DNA of 64,000 nucleotides from NCBI GenBank assembly GCA_041905405.1, contig JAYRLC010000002.1:62001-126000 (forward strand). Direction: 5' to 3'. The position numbers were made by a program, and so were the translations under genes. Within the stretch, counting starts at the first letter, position 1. Each line of letters opens with the position of its first letter. Shown in pieces: positions 1 through 8,703 of this stretch. The notes beneath the pieces were generated by a model. That model did not search any database and was not told where the DNA came from. It worked only from the letters and a program-made list of their open reading frames with translations. The stretch comes from RAM1 sp041905405. Its GTDB lineage: Bacteria > Pseudomonadota > Gammaproteobacteria > Burkholderiales > Burkholderiaceae_C.

Positions 1-303
1 CGATTCGGTCTGCCAGTTGGCGGGCGACAAAATGGCCGAATGCAGCGCCTGCAGGGTCTGGATGTTGCGCGTGAGGCCGTTGCGGATGTCAGCCACGGCA
101 TCGGCCGTGTCCCGCTCCAGGCGGCTTTGCACCTGGCTGGCCTCGTAGCGGCCCGCCAGCCACACCAGCGTGACCAGCAGCGCGACCACCAGCGCCACCA
201 TCAGGCTCCACAGCGACCAGCGCCAGGGTGCGGCCAGCCGGGGCCGCGGCGGCCGCGACAGCGGCGGCAGGTAGGGCACGCTGGCCGGAGGCAGTGAACT
301 CAT
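1..303 (-). CDS. Membrane-anchored sensor protein, N-terminal part only (probable sensor kinase)
   Basis: Reading starts at ATG 303 and runs off the left edge, giving about 101 residues. A Pro-rich cytoplasmic start (MSSLPPASVPYLPPLSRP) is followed by one strong membrane helix at about residues 29-50 and then a charged helical stretch with DTADAVADIRNGLTRNIQTL, which looks like the start of an extracytoplasmic sensing region. The gene lies 16 nt downstream of the amidase gene on the same strand, so it probably shares the yhdP-amidase transcript. Membrane-anchored sensor histidine kinases often begin this way, but no kinase core is inside the window, so the family is inferred only from topology. 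Confidence 0.5.
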   Translation of the reverse strand, partial: MSSLPPASVPYLPPLSRPPRPRLAAPWRWSLWSLMVALVVALLVTLVWLAGRYEASQVQSRLERDTADAVADIRNGLTRNIQTLQALHSAILSPANWQTES

Positions 304-319
304 GCGACGCCCGTCCGCC

Positions 320-1126
320 TCACAGCACGCGATGGTCCAGCGCCGGCAGCTGCGTGCGCACCTGCGCGAGCCGCGCGCCGTCCAGATCGGCCAGCACCAC
401 GCCCGCGCCTTCGCCCTGGCACGCCAACACGGCGCCCCAGGGCTCCACAGCCATCGAATGACCCCAGGTGCGCCGGCCGTTCTCATGCAGGCCGCCCTGC
501 GCGGGCGCGACGACGTAGGCCAGGTTTTCCACCGCCCGCGCGCGCAGCAGCAGCTCCCAGTGCGCCTGGCCGGTCACGTGGGTGAACGCAGCCGGCACGA
601 GCAGCAGGTCCGCCGCCAGCGCCCGGTACAGCTCCGGAAAGCGCAGGTCATAGCAGACGCTCAGGCCCACGCGCCAGGTACGGCCGTCGCGGGACGGCAG
701 GTCGAAGGTGACGGGCGTGTCGCCGCTTTCGATGACGCGCGACTCGTCGTACTGCTCGCGGCCGTTGTCGAACCTGAAGAGATGGATCTTGTCGTAGCGC
801 GCCACGCAATCGCCGGCCGGTGAATACACCAGGTGCGTGTTGCGCACGTGCTGCGCGTCGCCCGCCGCGAGCGGCAGCGTGCCGCCCGCGATCCACAGGC
901 CCAGCTCGCGCGCGGCGTCGGCCAGGAACCGCTGCACCGCGCCATCGCCCCAGGCCTCGCGCGCGCCGATCTTGTCGGCTTCCTTGTGGCCCATGAGGCA
1001 GAAGTATTCGGGCAGCACGGCCAGCTCGGCGCCGCCGGCCGCGGCCTCGCGCAGCAGCGCATGGGCGGCTTGCAGGTTTGCATCCAGGCGGGTGCCCGAC
1101 ACCATCTGCAGGGCGGCGACTTTCAT
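320..1126 (-). CDS. Nitrilase-superfamily C-N hydrolase (deaminated-glutathione amidase type)
   Basis: Cytoplasmic amidase of 268 residues, the usual size for the Nit1/omega-amidase branch. The Glu-Lys-Cys catalytic triad is visible: E40 in VLPEYF, K113 in YDKIHLF and C158 in SVCYDLRFPELYR. The family removes an amide from small molecules; Nit1-type members hydrolyse deaminated glutathione, a side product of transaminases. The exact substrate here is inferred from overall resemblance, not from a specific motif. It sits 19 nt after yhdP and 16 nt before the partial sensor gene, so the three are probably co-transcribed. This same pairing with yhdP is familiar from other betaproteobacteria, which supports a housekeeping role. 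Confidence 0.9.
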   Translation of the reverse strand: MKVAALQMVSGTRLDANLQAAHALLREAAAGGAELAVLPEYFCLMGHKEADKIGAREAWGDGAVQRFLADAARELGLWIAGGTLPLAAGDAQHVRNTHLVYSPAGDCVARYDKIHLFRFDNGREQYDESRVIESGDTPVTFDLPSRDGRTWRVGLSVCYDLRFPELYRALAADLLLVPAAFTHVTGQAHWELLLRARAVENLAYVVAPAQGGLHENGRRTWGHSMAVEPWGAVLACQGEGAGVVLADLDGARLAQVRTQLPALDHRVL

Positions 1127-1145
1127 GGGAGCGTCTCCTTGACGG

Positions 1146-4100
1146 TCATTGTGCAGGGGTTGCGGTGGGCGCGGACGGCGATGGCGGCGGCGCAGGCGGG
1201 GCCGCGCGGCGTTCCACCCGCGTCACACGCGGGTCCGCCCAGGTCCCGTCGATGTGGAACTCCTGCGTGGCCGCGCGGATCAGCGGGTTGCGCAGCACCA
1301 TCTGCGCCAGGAAGGTGCCGATGCCCACCACCGGGTTGATCACCGTGGCCACCAGCGATGCCGTGCCCGCGTTGATCTCGGGCACCACCACGACTTTCAG
1401 GTCCTGCGTTTCGCGCGCGAGGTCGGCCTTGCCCTCCATCAGCACGGCGGCGTTCACGCCTTTCATCTGCAGGTTGTTGGTTGACGCGATGCCCTGCACG
1501 ATGGTCACGTCCCCGCGCACGAAGTCGAACGCAAAGCCCTCGCTGAACACGTCACGGAAGTCCAGCGTCAGCCGCCGGGGCAGGGCCTGCAGGCTCAGCA
1601 CCCCCAGCAGCTTGGCCAGGCCCGGGTCGGCCTTGAGGAACTGGCCCGATTCGATGTTGACGTTGAACGCGCCGTTCATGCTGGGATAGTCCAGCGACAG
1701 CGGCGAGCCGATCCACGCCACCTGGCCTTCCATGCGCCCCCTGCCGCGGCGGATCACGTCCTTCGTGCCGAAGCGCGCCAGCAGTTGCCCCGAGTCGGCA
1801 ATGTCCAGGCGGAAGTTCATGACCGTTCGGCGCACCTCGGCGGCATTGCGCAGGGGCCGCGGGCCGCCTGCCGCCGCGGGCTGCGCGCCCAGCGCGGCCC
1901 AGTTGCCGGTGGCCGTGAAGCTGGCCTCGGGCATCGTGAGGTTGAGCTTGTTCAGCCGCCATTCGCGCACGCCGCCCTCGCGCGCCACGGCGCCGCCGCC
2001 GCGGTTGACCGCGTCGATCTCCACGCGGCCCAGCTTGCGCCCCTTGAGCACCAGGTCGTCCACCACCACGTCCAGCGCGGGGATGGACGCGGGCTGTTCG
2101 TTCAGCAGGTTTTCCACGTCACTGGCCGCGCCGGCTGCGATGTTCAGCCGCGCAAGGCGCGCAAAAACACGGCCCGAACCAGCCCCGGAGGGCTGGCGGT
2201 ATTCCACATAGCCGCCCAGCTCGTCGGCGTCCACGTTGGCGCGCCACACCAGGCCCTCGCGCGAGCCGCCCACCACCACGTTATGCAGCGTGCGGCCTTC
2301 CACCTGCAGTTCGCGCGCGCGCACCGCCAAGATGGTGGGCAGGTAGTTCAGCGCCGTGCCGGCGGTGGACGTGCCCGTTCCCGGCGCCGGTTGCGACGAG
2401 GCCGTTGCCAGGGAGCTGCCCGACGCCCCGGACAGTGCGCGCTCCCAGGCGTCGATGTCCACCGTGCCCAGGTTGATATTGGCCATCACCCCCTGTTCGG
2501 GTTGCGGCGCGGATTCGCCCGGGGCCAGGCCTACCCCGATCGCGCCGCGCAACACACGCGGCTGCGCCGTGGACAGGTCGCGCACATAGTTGACCGTGGC
2601 AACCCGCCCGATGTCCAGGCTGATCTGGTCCATGAGCCGCGTGTTCGCGCCATGCGATTCGCGCAGCAAGGCGTTTTCATACCGCAGCGGCAACGCGGCA
2701 TCGGCGGCTTTGTTCAGCGGCGGCGGCAGGCTCAGGGCCAGGCCCTGCAGGTTGCTGCTGATGGACAGCTCGGGCTGGCCACGGCGAAACGCCAGCGTCG
2801 CGCTGTAGGCCGTGCTGCCCTGCATGGACTGACCCAGCCGCGAAAAGAAGCCCAGCTCGCGGGCCTGCCGCAGACCTTCGGCGGTCAGTGTGCCCTGCGC
2901 CCTGAACCAGACGGCGGGTTCGGTGGCGCTAGCCGCCACCGGCCGGCTGGCGCCTTCCAGCCGCGCGTCGCCGCCCAGCAGGCGCGCCTGTGCGTTGGCC
3001 AGGGAAAAGCCGGTTTCGCTGAACTGCACGACGCCCCGTGCGCGCGCCAGCAGGGGACTGTCGGGCGTGATCTGCACGTCGTTGCCGGCCAGCGTCACGC
3101 TGCCCTGAACCCGCGAACGGTCGATCGTGGCCACGGGCAGCGAAAGCGCCAGGCGAACGTCGGCATTGCCGGTGGCCGTGGCCTTGTCCAGCGCATGGCC
3201 CATGAGCGCGCCGATCGGCGATCCGTTGACGATGGCCAGCGACTCGGCCAGCGGGCCGCGCAGATCGGCGCTGACGCCAACGGTGGTGTGGGCCAGGTCG
3301 GGAATGCGTGCCTCGGCCCGCGTGACCTGCAGCCCCCCCGCAGCGGAGCCCGCGCCCACCAGCCGGCCGGTGACGCCATTGACCTGCATGCCGCTGCGCT
3401 CGAACACCAGTTCGCCCGACACCTGCGACAGCACGGGCCAGGGCGCGGCCGCCCGCGGTGCGATGGACCGCGGCACGAATGCATAGGTGGCGTTCTTCAC
3501 ATTGGCCGATATGCGGAACTCGCCGAGCCTGGGGTCGCGAAACGGCATGTCGCGCAGGTCGCCCTTGACGCGGAACTTCACGCCCGACGCGCTGCCCTGC
3601 TGCACCGACTCGCGCACGTAGTCGCGTGCATCCTTTCCCACCGACAACGGCAGGTAGCGGTGCACGCGCGTGCCCTGGGCGCGGCTGAGCGTGCCCTGCA
3701 GGTCCAGGACACCCGGAAAGCGCGAACGCCCGCTGGAACGGGCGGGGTCGGCTGTACGCCAGGTGGCCTGCGCCTGGCCCTCGGCGTCGGCGTTGGCAAA
3801 GCGCAGGTTGTTGACCGATGCGGAGATCTGCGGCCCATTGATCTGCCACTGCAGGTCCGCGGCCAGCTCGTCCAGCGGAACGACCGGGTCGTCGAACACG
3901 CCGGGCAGTTCCAGCGCGCCCTTCTGCACGGTCAGCCGGACCTTGCCGCCGGCCTGCGTCAGGTCGAAGTCCACGGCCGCGCCACGCACACCGGGGCTGC
4001 CCGGCAGCGCATGGGTGGCCGTGCTGCCGCGCGGCAGCGTCGCCGCGCGCGCCGCCACCTGCAGCCCCGATGCGCGGCCCTTGGCCTGGTAGCTGATCAG

Positions 4101-5330
4101 CGCGTCCGCCGGGCCCTGCCAACGCGCCTGCACGGACTCCACCAGGCCGCGCGGGTCGTAGGTGGCCAGCGCCGCATGCGTGGCCGTGCCCAGCGGCAGC
4201 CGCCTGGCCACCTGACTCAACGCGGCCAGATCCAGCCGGTCGGCCTTGAATTCGCCCTGTGCGGGCATGCGGCCTTCGGCGCCGGTCCAGGACAGGGCCA
4301 CATTGCCGCCGGGCCAGGCCAGCCCGTCACTGGTGCGGAACTGCAGGTCCTGGGTGGAAAACTCCAGCCCGTTGGCCAGCCGCCGCCCCGCCAGCCTGCC
4401 GGACACCGCGTCCAGCGCCAGCGGCTCCAGGCGCTCGCCCAGCGTGGCGTTCACGCCGGCCAGCGCCACGTCGGCCGTCGCCGCCACAACCTCGCCCTTG
4501 CTCACCTCGGCCCAGGCCCGCAGCGCGCCGCGCCCGGCCTTCACGTCCAGCCCCAGGTTGGCATGGCCGCGCAGCTGCGACACGTCCACCCGCGAAAACT
4601 CGGCGAACAGCTGGCCGTCCCAGTCACGCCATTGCCCGGCGCGCGTGCTCAACAGCGGTTGGCGGAACAGGCCGCGCAGGCTGAAGCGCTCGCCCCACTC
4701 GGGCGGCGGGGTCGCGTCCAGCCGCAGCGCATGGCGGCGCGCCCGGTTGCGGGCCACAAAGTCGACCTCGGACAGCGCCAGCGGCGCGCGGCCGTGCAGC
4801 TCGTCGGTCCAGCGCAGCGTGCCGCCGCGGATCACGAATTCGGTCTGGCTGAAGAACCAGTCGGCCGCGCGGCCGTCGTTGCTGCTGCCGCGCGAAAAGT
4901 CCAGCCCGGCCACATAGATCCGGCCGTCGGCAGCGCGGCGGATGTCCAGCGCGGGGCGCTCGATATACAGCTGCTCGAAACCCAGGTTCCACAGCGAGCG
5001 CGGCGACAGCGCCGCCACCACGCGCGGCAGGCGCAGTGCCTCGCGGCCCTGCGGGTCCAGCAGCACCACGTCGGCCAGCTCGAACGACGGCACCAGCCCT
5101 TCGCTGCGGGCGCTGACCGCGCCGATGCGCACGGGTACCCCCAGGACGCGGCTGGCTTCGATTTCAAGGTCAGGGCGGAAGTCGCCGATTCGCGGCACAA
5201 TCCAGCCGTGAATGCCGCCCCAGACAACGGCGACAGACACCCACATCGCTACCAGCAGCCACAACAACCAACGCACAACGGTGGCATAGGTTTTAAACAG
5301 ACGCGATGGGGACGGCGGCGATTCGTTCAT
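1146..5330 (-). CDS. yhdP: YhdP-family AsmA-like envelope protein
   Basis: A 1394-residue inner-membrane-anchored periplasmic protein. One N-terminal helix (about residues 17-40, WLLWLLVAMWVSVAVVW) is followed by a very long, beta-rich, low-complexity body and an AsmA-like C-terminal domain (about 1140-1360), then a Pro/Ala-rich tail. The E. coli relative (about 1270 residues) is one of the large bridge-like proteins that carry phospholipid from inner to outer membrane, and the length and topology here fit that group. It begins 53 nt from the divergent glnE start, so both promoters must lie in a very short shared region. It leads the amidase and sensor genes on the same strand. Confidence 0.9.
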   Translation of the reverse strand: MNESPPSPSRLFKTYATVVRWLLWLLVAMWVSVAVVWGGIHGWIVPRIGDFRPDLEIEASRVLGVPVRIGAVSARSEGLVPSFELADVVLLDPQGREALRLPRVVAALSPRSLWNLGFEQLYIERPALDIRRAADGRIYVAGLDFSRGSSNDGRAADWFFSQTEFVIRGGTLRWTDELHGRAPLALSEVDFVARNRARRHALRLDATPPPEWGERFSLRGLFRQPLLSTRAGQWRDWDGQLFAEFSRVDVSQLRGHANLGLDVKAGRGALRAWAEVSKGEVVAATADVALAGVNATLGERLEPLALDAVSGRLAGRRLANGLEFSTQDLQFRTSDGLAWPGGNVALSWTGAEGRMPAQGEFKADRLDLAALSQVARRLPLGTATHAALATYDPRGLVESVQARWQGPADALISYQAKGRASGLQVAARAATLPRGSTATHALPGSPGVRGAAVDFDLTQAGGKVRLTVQKGALELPGVFDDPVVPLDELAADLQWQINGPQISASVNNLRFANADAEGQAQATWRTADPARSSGRSRFPGVLDLQGTLSRAQGTRVHRYLPLSVGKDARDYVRESVQQGSASGVKFRVKGDLRDMPFRDPRLGEFRISANVKNATYAFVPRSIAPRAAAPWPVLSQVSGELVFERSGMQVNGVTGRLVGAGSAAGGLQVTRAEARIPDLAHTTVGVSADLRGPLAESLAIVNGSPIGALMGHALDKATATGNADVRLALSLPVATIDRSRVQGSVTLAGNDVQITPDSPLLARARGVVQFSETGFSLANAQARLLGGDARLEGASRPVAASATEPAVWFRAQGTLTAEGLRQARELGFFSRLGQSMQGSTAYSATLAFRRGQPELSISSNLQGLALSLPPPLNKAADAALPLRYENALLRESHGANTRLMDQISLDIGRVATVNYVRDLSTAQPRVLRGAIGVGLAPGESAPQPEQGVMANINLGTVDIDAWERALSGASGSSLATASSQPAPGTGTSTAGTALNYLPTILAVRARELQVEGRTLHNVVVGGSREGLVWRANVDADELGGYVEYRQPSGAGSGRVFARLARLNIAAGAASDVENLLNEQPASIPALDVVVDDLVLKGRKLGRVEIDAVNRGGGAVAREGGVREWRLNKLNLTMPEASFTATGNWAALGAQPAAAGGPRPLRNAAEVRRTVMNFRLDIADSGQLLARFGTKDVIRRGRGRMEGQVAWIGSPLSLDYPSMNGAFNVNIESGQFLKADPGLAKLLGVLSLQALPRRLTLDFRDVFSEGFAFDFVRGDVTIVQGIASTNNLQMKGVNAAVLMEGKADLARETQDLKVVVVPEINAGTASLVATVINPVVGIGTFLAQMVLRNPLIRAATQEFHIDGTWADPRVTRVERRAAPPAPPPSPSAPTATPAQ

Positions 5331-5383
5331 TGAACAGGTGAATGTCTCAGGAATTATGACCGGCAGCAGCAGCGTTGGGTTCG

Positions 5384-8110
5384 ATGCACAAGGGTGAAGT
5401 TTTGTTAAACGAAGGCGGTTTGTCCGCCCACTCGCGCTTCGTGCAGCGGTTGCGCCGCCGCTATGCGGACCTGTTGCCGCTGCTGCCCGAAGGCCCCCCC
5501 TCGCACGCCACCATGGGCACCGCCTACGCGGCGCTGCGCGCGCAGGGCCACGACGTGGGCGCGGCCCTGCGCATCCTGCGCCAGCTCGTGATGGAGCGGC
5601 TCGTGCGGCTGGACTGCGACCTGCAGGCGCCGCTTGAAGTCATCACCCGGGCCGTCACCGAACTGGCTGAATTCGCGCTGGATGCCGCCTGCCAGCAGGC
5701 CTTTGCCGAGCTGGACGCGCTGCACGGCGCGCCGCGGGCGGCCGACGGGCGCCGCGCCGAACTGTGGGTCGTGGGCATGGGCAAGCTGGGCGCGCGCGAG
5801 CTCAACGTGTCCAGCGACATCGACCTGATCTACGTCTACGACCACGACGGCGACACGGCCGGCAACGCGCAGGGCCGCAACGCCGTGTCCAACCACGAAT
5901 ACTTTGGCAAGGCCGTGCGCATGCTCTACGCGCTGGTGGGCGACACGACCGAGCACGGCTTTGTCTTCCGCGTGGACCTGGCCCTGCGTCCCAACGGCAA
6001 CTCCGGCCCGCCCGTGGTGTCGCTGGGCGCGCTGGAGGATTATTTCCAGGTGCAGGGACGCGAATGGGAGCGTTTTGCCTGGCTCAAGAGCCGCGTGATC
6101 GCGCCCAAGGCCTGCGTGGACAGCGGCTCGGCCCAGGGATTGCGCGGCGCGGTGCTGCCGTTCGTGTTCCGCCGCTACCTGGACTACAACGTGTTCGAGG
6201 CCCTGCGCGGCCTGCACCGGCAGATCCGCGAGCACGCCGCCAAGCGCAGCGCCGGCCGCCCTGAACGGGCCAACGACGTCAAGCTGTCGCGCGGCGGCAT
6301 CCGCGAGATCGAATTCACCGTGCAGCTGCTGCAGGTGGTGCGCGGCGGGCAGTTCCCCGAGCTGCGCACCCGGCCCACGCTGGCGGCGCTGCAGCGCGTG
6401 GCCGCCGCCGGCCTGATGCCGCAAGCCACGGCCGACGCACTGGCCGCCGCCTACGTATTCCTGCGGCGGGTGGAACACCGCATCCAGTACCTGGACGACC
6501 AGCAGACGCACGTGCTGTCCGGCTGCGACGACGACCTGGGCTGGATCGCGCGCAGCATGGGCTTTGCCGACTGCTGTGCGTTCCTGAGTGAACTGGACGC
6601 CCACCGCGAGCTGGTCGCGCAGGAATTCGACACCCTGCTGGGCAACGGCGCGGGTGAATGCACCAAAGGCAAATGCGGCGGTCCCAAGGCCCGCAACGGC
6701 GCGGCGCCCGACCTGGACGAGCTGCTGGAGACCCTGCCGCCGCGCTTTCGCGAGCGGGTGGCCCAGTGGCGCCAGCACCCGCGCGTGCTGGCATTGCGCG
6801 ACGACGCGCGCAACCGCCTGTCGCGGCTGGTGCAGCGCACCGCCCAGTGGCTGCGCGAAGGCCGCGTGAACGAAGAAGCGGCGCTGCGCATTGCCGACTG
6901 GATTGAGCCGCTGCTGCGCCGCGAGAGCTATCTGGCGCTGTTGCTGGAGCGGCCCGCCGTGCACGAGCGGTTGCTGCGCATGCTGGGCGCGGCCCGCTGG
7001 CCCGCTCGCTACCTGCTGCAACACCCCGGCGTCATCGACGAACTGGCCGGCGACGCCATGCTGTCCGAACGCTTTTCGGCGGCCGACCTGGAACGCGAGC
7101 TGGAGCAGCGCCGCCAGTCGCTCGCGCGCACCGGCGAGGACGACGACGAAGCGCTGCTGAACCTGCTGCGCCGCGCCCACCATGCCGAGGTGTTCCGCAC
7201 GCTGGCGCGCGACGTCGAAGGGCGCATCACGGTCGAGCAGGTCGCCGACGACCTGAGCGCGCTGGCCGACACGCTGCTGAAGATCACGGCCGGCTGGTGC
7301 TGGCAGCGGCTGAAGAACCGCCACCGCGAGACGCCGCGCTTTGCCATCATCGGCTACGGCAAGCTGGGCGGCAAGGAACTGGGCTACGGCAGCGACCTGG
7401 ACATCGTGTTCGTCTACGAGGATGACGACGAGGCCGCTCCCGAGGCCTACGCCGCCTTCGTGCGCAAGCTCATCAACTGGCTGACCGTGAAGACGGCCGA
7501 GGGCGACCTGTTCGAGATCGACACGGCGCTGCGGCCCAACGGCAACTCGGGCCTGCTGATCACCACGTTCGACGCCTACGCCAACTACCAGCAGCAGCGC
7601 GGCAGCAACACCGCATGGACCTGGGAGCACCAGGCCATGACGCGTGCGCGCTTCGTCATCGGCGAGCCAGCGCTCGCACCGCGCTTTGACGCCGTGCGCC
7701 AGGCCGTCATCACCGCGCCGCGCGACGCCACCGCCCTGCGCGCCGAGATCATGGCCATGCGCGACAAGGTGCGCGCCGCCCACCCGGTCAAGGGCGAGCG
7801 CTTTGACGTCAAGCACAGCGCCGGCGGCATGGTGGACGCCGAGTTCTGCTTGCAATACCTGGTGCTGTCGCAGTCGGGCTCGCACCCGCAGCTGGTGCCC
7901 AACCTGGGCAACATCACCTTGCTGCAACGCGCCGAAGCCGCAGGTCTGCTGCCCGCGGGTGTGGGAGCCGCGGCCGCCTCTGCCTACCGTGAGCTGCGGC
8001 GCGTGCAACACCAGGCGCGGCTGAACGAAGCACCCACGCAGGTAGAGCCGTCCGCCGTCCAGGCCGAGCGCGATGCGGTTCTGGCGTTGTGGAAGGCTGT
8101 CTTCGGCTGA
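5384..8110 (+). CDS. glnE: Bifunctional glutamine synthetase adenylyltransferase / adenylyl-removing enzyme
   Basis: Adds AMP to, and removes it from, glutamine synthetase in response to PII signalling. Two nucleotidyltransferase cores are clear: the N-terminal deadenylylating one near residues 130-155 (GMGKLGARELNVSSDIDLIY) and the C-terminal adenylylating one near 656-680 (GYGKLGGKELGYGSDLDIVF), each followed by its helical domain. At 908 residues it is close to the family norm. ATG 5384 is taken as the start; an in-frame TTG nine bases upstream and a TTG at 5402 preceded by AGGG are alternatives, since no strong ribosome site precedes the ATG. It is monocistronic, divergent from yhdP and followed by a repeat-rich gap. 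Confidence 0.95.
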   Translation: MHKGEVLLNEGGLSAHSRFVQRLRRRYADLLPLLPEGPPSHATMGTAYAALRAQGHDVGAALRILRQLVMERLVRLDCDLQAPLEVITRAVTELAEFALDAACQQAFAELDALHGAPRAADGRRAELWVVGMGKLGARELNVSSDIDLIYVYDHDGDTAGNAQGRNAVSNHEYFGKAVRMLYALVGDTTEHGFVFRVDLALRPNGNSGPPVVSLGALEDYFQVQGREWERFAWLKSRVIAPKACVDSGSAQGLRGAVLPFVFRRYLDYNVFEALRGLHRQIREHAAKRSAGRPERANDVKLSRGGIREIEFTVQLLQVVRGGQFPELRTRPTLAALQRVAAAGLMPQATADALAAAYVFLRRVEHRIQYLDDQQTHVLSGCDDDLGWIARSMGFADCCAFLSELDAHRELVAQEFDTLLGNGAGECTKGKCGGPKARNGAAPDLDELLETLPPRFRERVAQWRQHPRVLALRDDARNRLSRLVQRTAQWLREGRVNEEAALRIADWIEPLLRRESYLALLLERPAVHERLLRMLGAARWPARYLLQHPGVIDELAGDAMLSERFSAADLERELEQRRQSLARTGEDDDEALLNLLRRAHHAEVFRTLARDVEGRITVEQVADDLSALADTLLKITAGWCWQRLKNRHRETPRFAIIGYGKLGGKELGYGSDLDIVFVYEDDDEAAPEAYAAFVRKLINWLTVKTAEGDLFEIDTALRPNGNSGLLITTFDAYANYQQQRGSNTAWTWEHQAMTRARFVIGEPALAPRFDAVRQAVITAPRDATALRAEIMAMRDKVRAAHPVKGERFDVKHSAGGMVDAEFCLQYLVLSQSGSHPQLVPNLGNITLLQRAEAAGLLPAGVGAAAASAYRELRRVQHQARLNEAPTQVEPSAVQAERDAVLALWKAVFG

Positions 8111-8147
8111 CTTTTCTTTTGCCGCGTCTTCATTCAGCGACCTCGCG

Positions 8148-8376
8148 GCAAGGACTGGGGTATGCCCGCAGCAGCTTCACTGCGGCGCCCTCCGCTGCGC
8201 TGCGGGTCCCCTGCGCTGCTCAAACCGTGGGGCGGTGTTTGAGCGCTTCGCAACGGCGCTGAACGCGCCGTTCCATAAATCGCCCAACCACCGGTCCGGC
8301 ATAGCCGGACTTCCCCCACGGTTCTGCGCTGCTCGGCGTCGCAGAGGCGCCGCTGCGGGCATACCCCAGTCCTTGC
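8148..8376. repeat. Palindromic element E1 with 25-bp perfect terminal inverted repeats
   Basis: The outer arms 8148-8172 and 8352-8376 are perfect reverse complements over 25 bp and begin GCAAGGACTGGGG. Inside, reading plus, are a conserved box at 8174-8187 (GCTTCACTGCGGCG), a hairpin at 8218-8244, a hairpin at 8252-8272, a 7-bp-stem hairpin with loop ATA at 8294-8310, and a conserved 44-bp box at 8307-8350. The same boxes, in the opposite orientation, make up element E2 just downstream. No convincing protein is encoded. The structure suggests a non-autonomous mobile palindrome or a structured transcript; which of these is not decided by the sequence. Confidence 0.8.
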
Positions 8377-8455
8377 AGGCCCAGTGTTGACACGCCGCCG
8401 TCGCCCGGCCCGTCTCTCTCGGCCAAAGGGCTCAGGGCATTCCACCATGCGGGCT

Positions 8456-8578
8456 GCAAGGTTGTGGGTGGGGCTGTGGGCGCGCCTCTGCGGCGCTGAG
8501 CAGCGCAGAACTGCGGGGGCAGTCCGCCAAGGGCGGACCGCCGCAGTGAAGCGCCCGCAGCCCCACCCACAACCTTGC
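8456..8578. repeat. Palindromic element E2, related to E1 but with different terminal arms
   Basis: Arms 8456-8476 and 8558-8578 are perfect reverse complements over 21 bp (GCAAGGTTGTGGGTGGGGCTG), and pairing continues inward for six more bases after one mismatch. Internally, 8482-8525 matches the 44-bp box of E1 in reverse (39 of 44 identical), 8522-8538 is a 7-bp-stem hairpin with a 3-nt loop, and 8539-8552 matches the 14-bp box of E1 exactly. E2 lacks the roughly 107-bp middle section of E1. The arms differ from those of E1 except for the leading GCAAGG, yet each pair is internally complementary. Confidence 0.8.
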
Positions 8579-8703
8579 GTACACAATCCGGCAAGACGGC
8601 AGCAAAGACCACCTAATCCGCAGCTAACCGTTCCAAGCTACAACTGCTGCCAATTCAAACTACCCCCAAGTGGTAGGCTGTTGCGCCCTGAGGGAAAGAA
8701 CCC
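8579..8703 (+). promoter_or_regulatory. Upstream region of the RND efflux operon with a small dyad
   Basis: The leader between element E2 and the efflux operon contains a dyad CTACC-N7-GGTAG at 8660-8676, about 30 bp ahead of the first start codon, and a ribosome site GAGGG shortly before ATG 8704. The dyad is where a local repressor or a MerR/TetR-type regulator could bind, but no regulator gene is adjacent, so this is only a candidate operator. No clear -35/-10 pair was found. Confidence 0.3.

Noticed and set aside
1785..5333. An open frame of about 1180 codons on the plus strand opposite yhdP.
   Set aside because: It is rich in Arg, His, Gln and Ala with no domain or promoter, as expected of the antisense strand of a GC-rich gene; yhdP has clear family features.
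5405..8011. Long minus-strand open frame opposite glnE.
   Set aside because: Low-complexity Val/Gln/Ala/His composition and no recognisable motif; it is a shadow of glnE.
8134..8586. Several open frames of 60-150 codons inside the palindromic elements.
   Set aside because: They exist on both strands because the region is palindromic and GC-rich; no ribosome sites or conserved protein features were seen.
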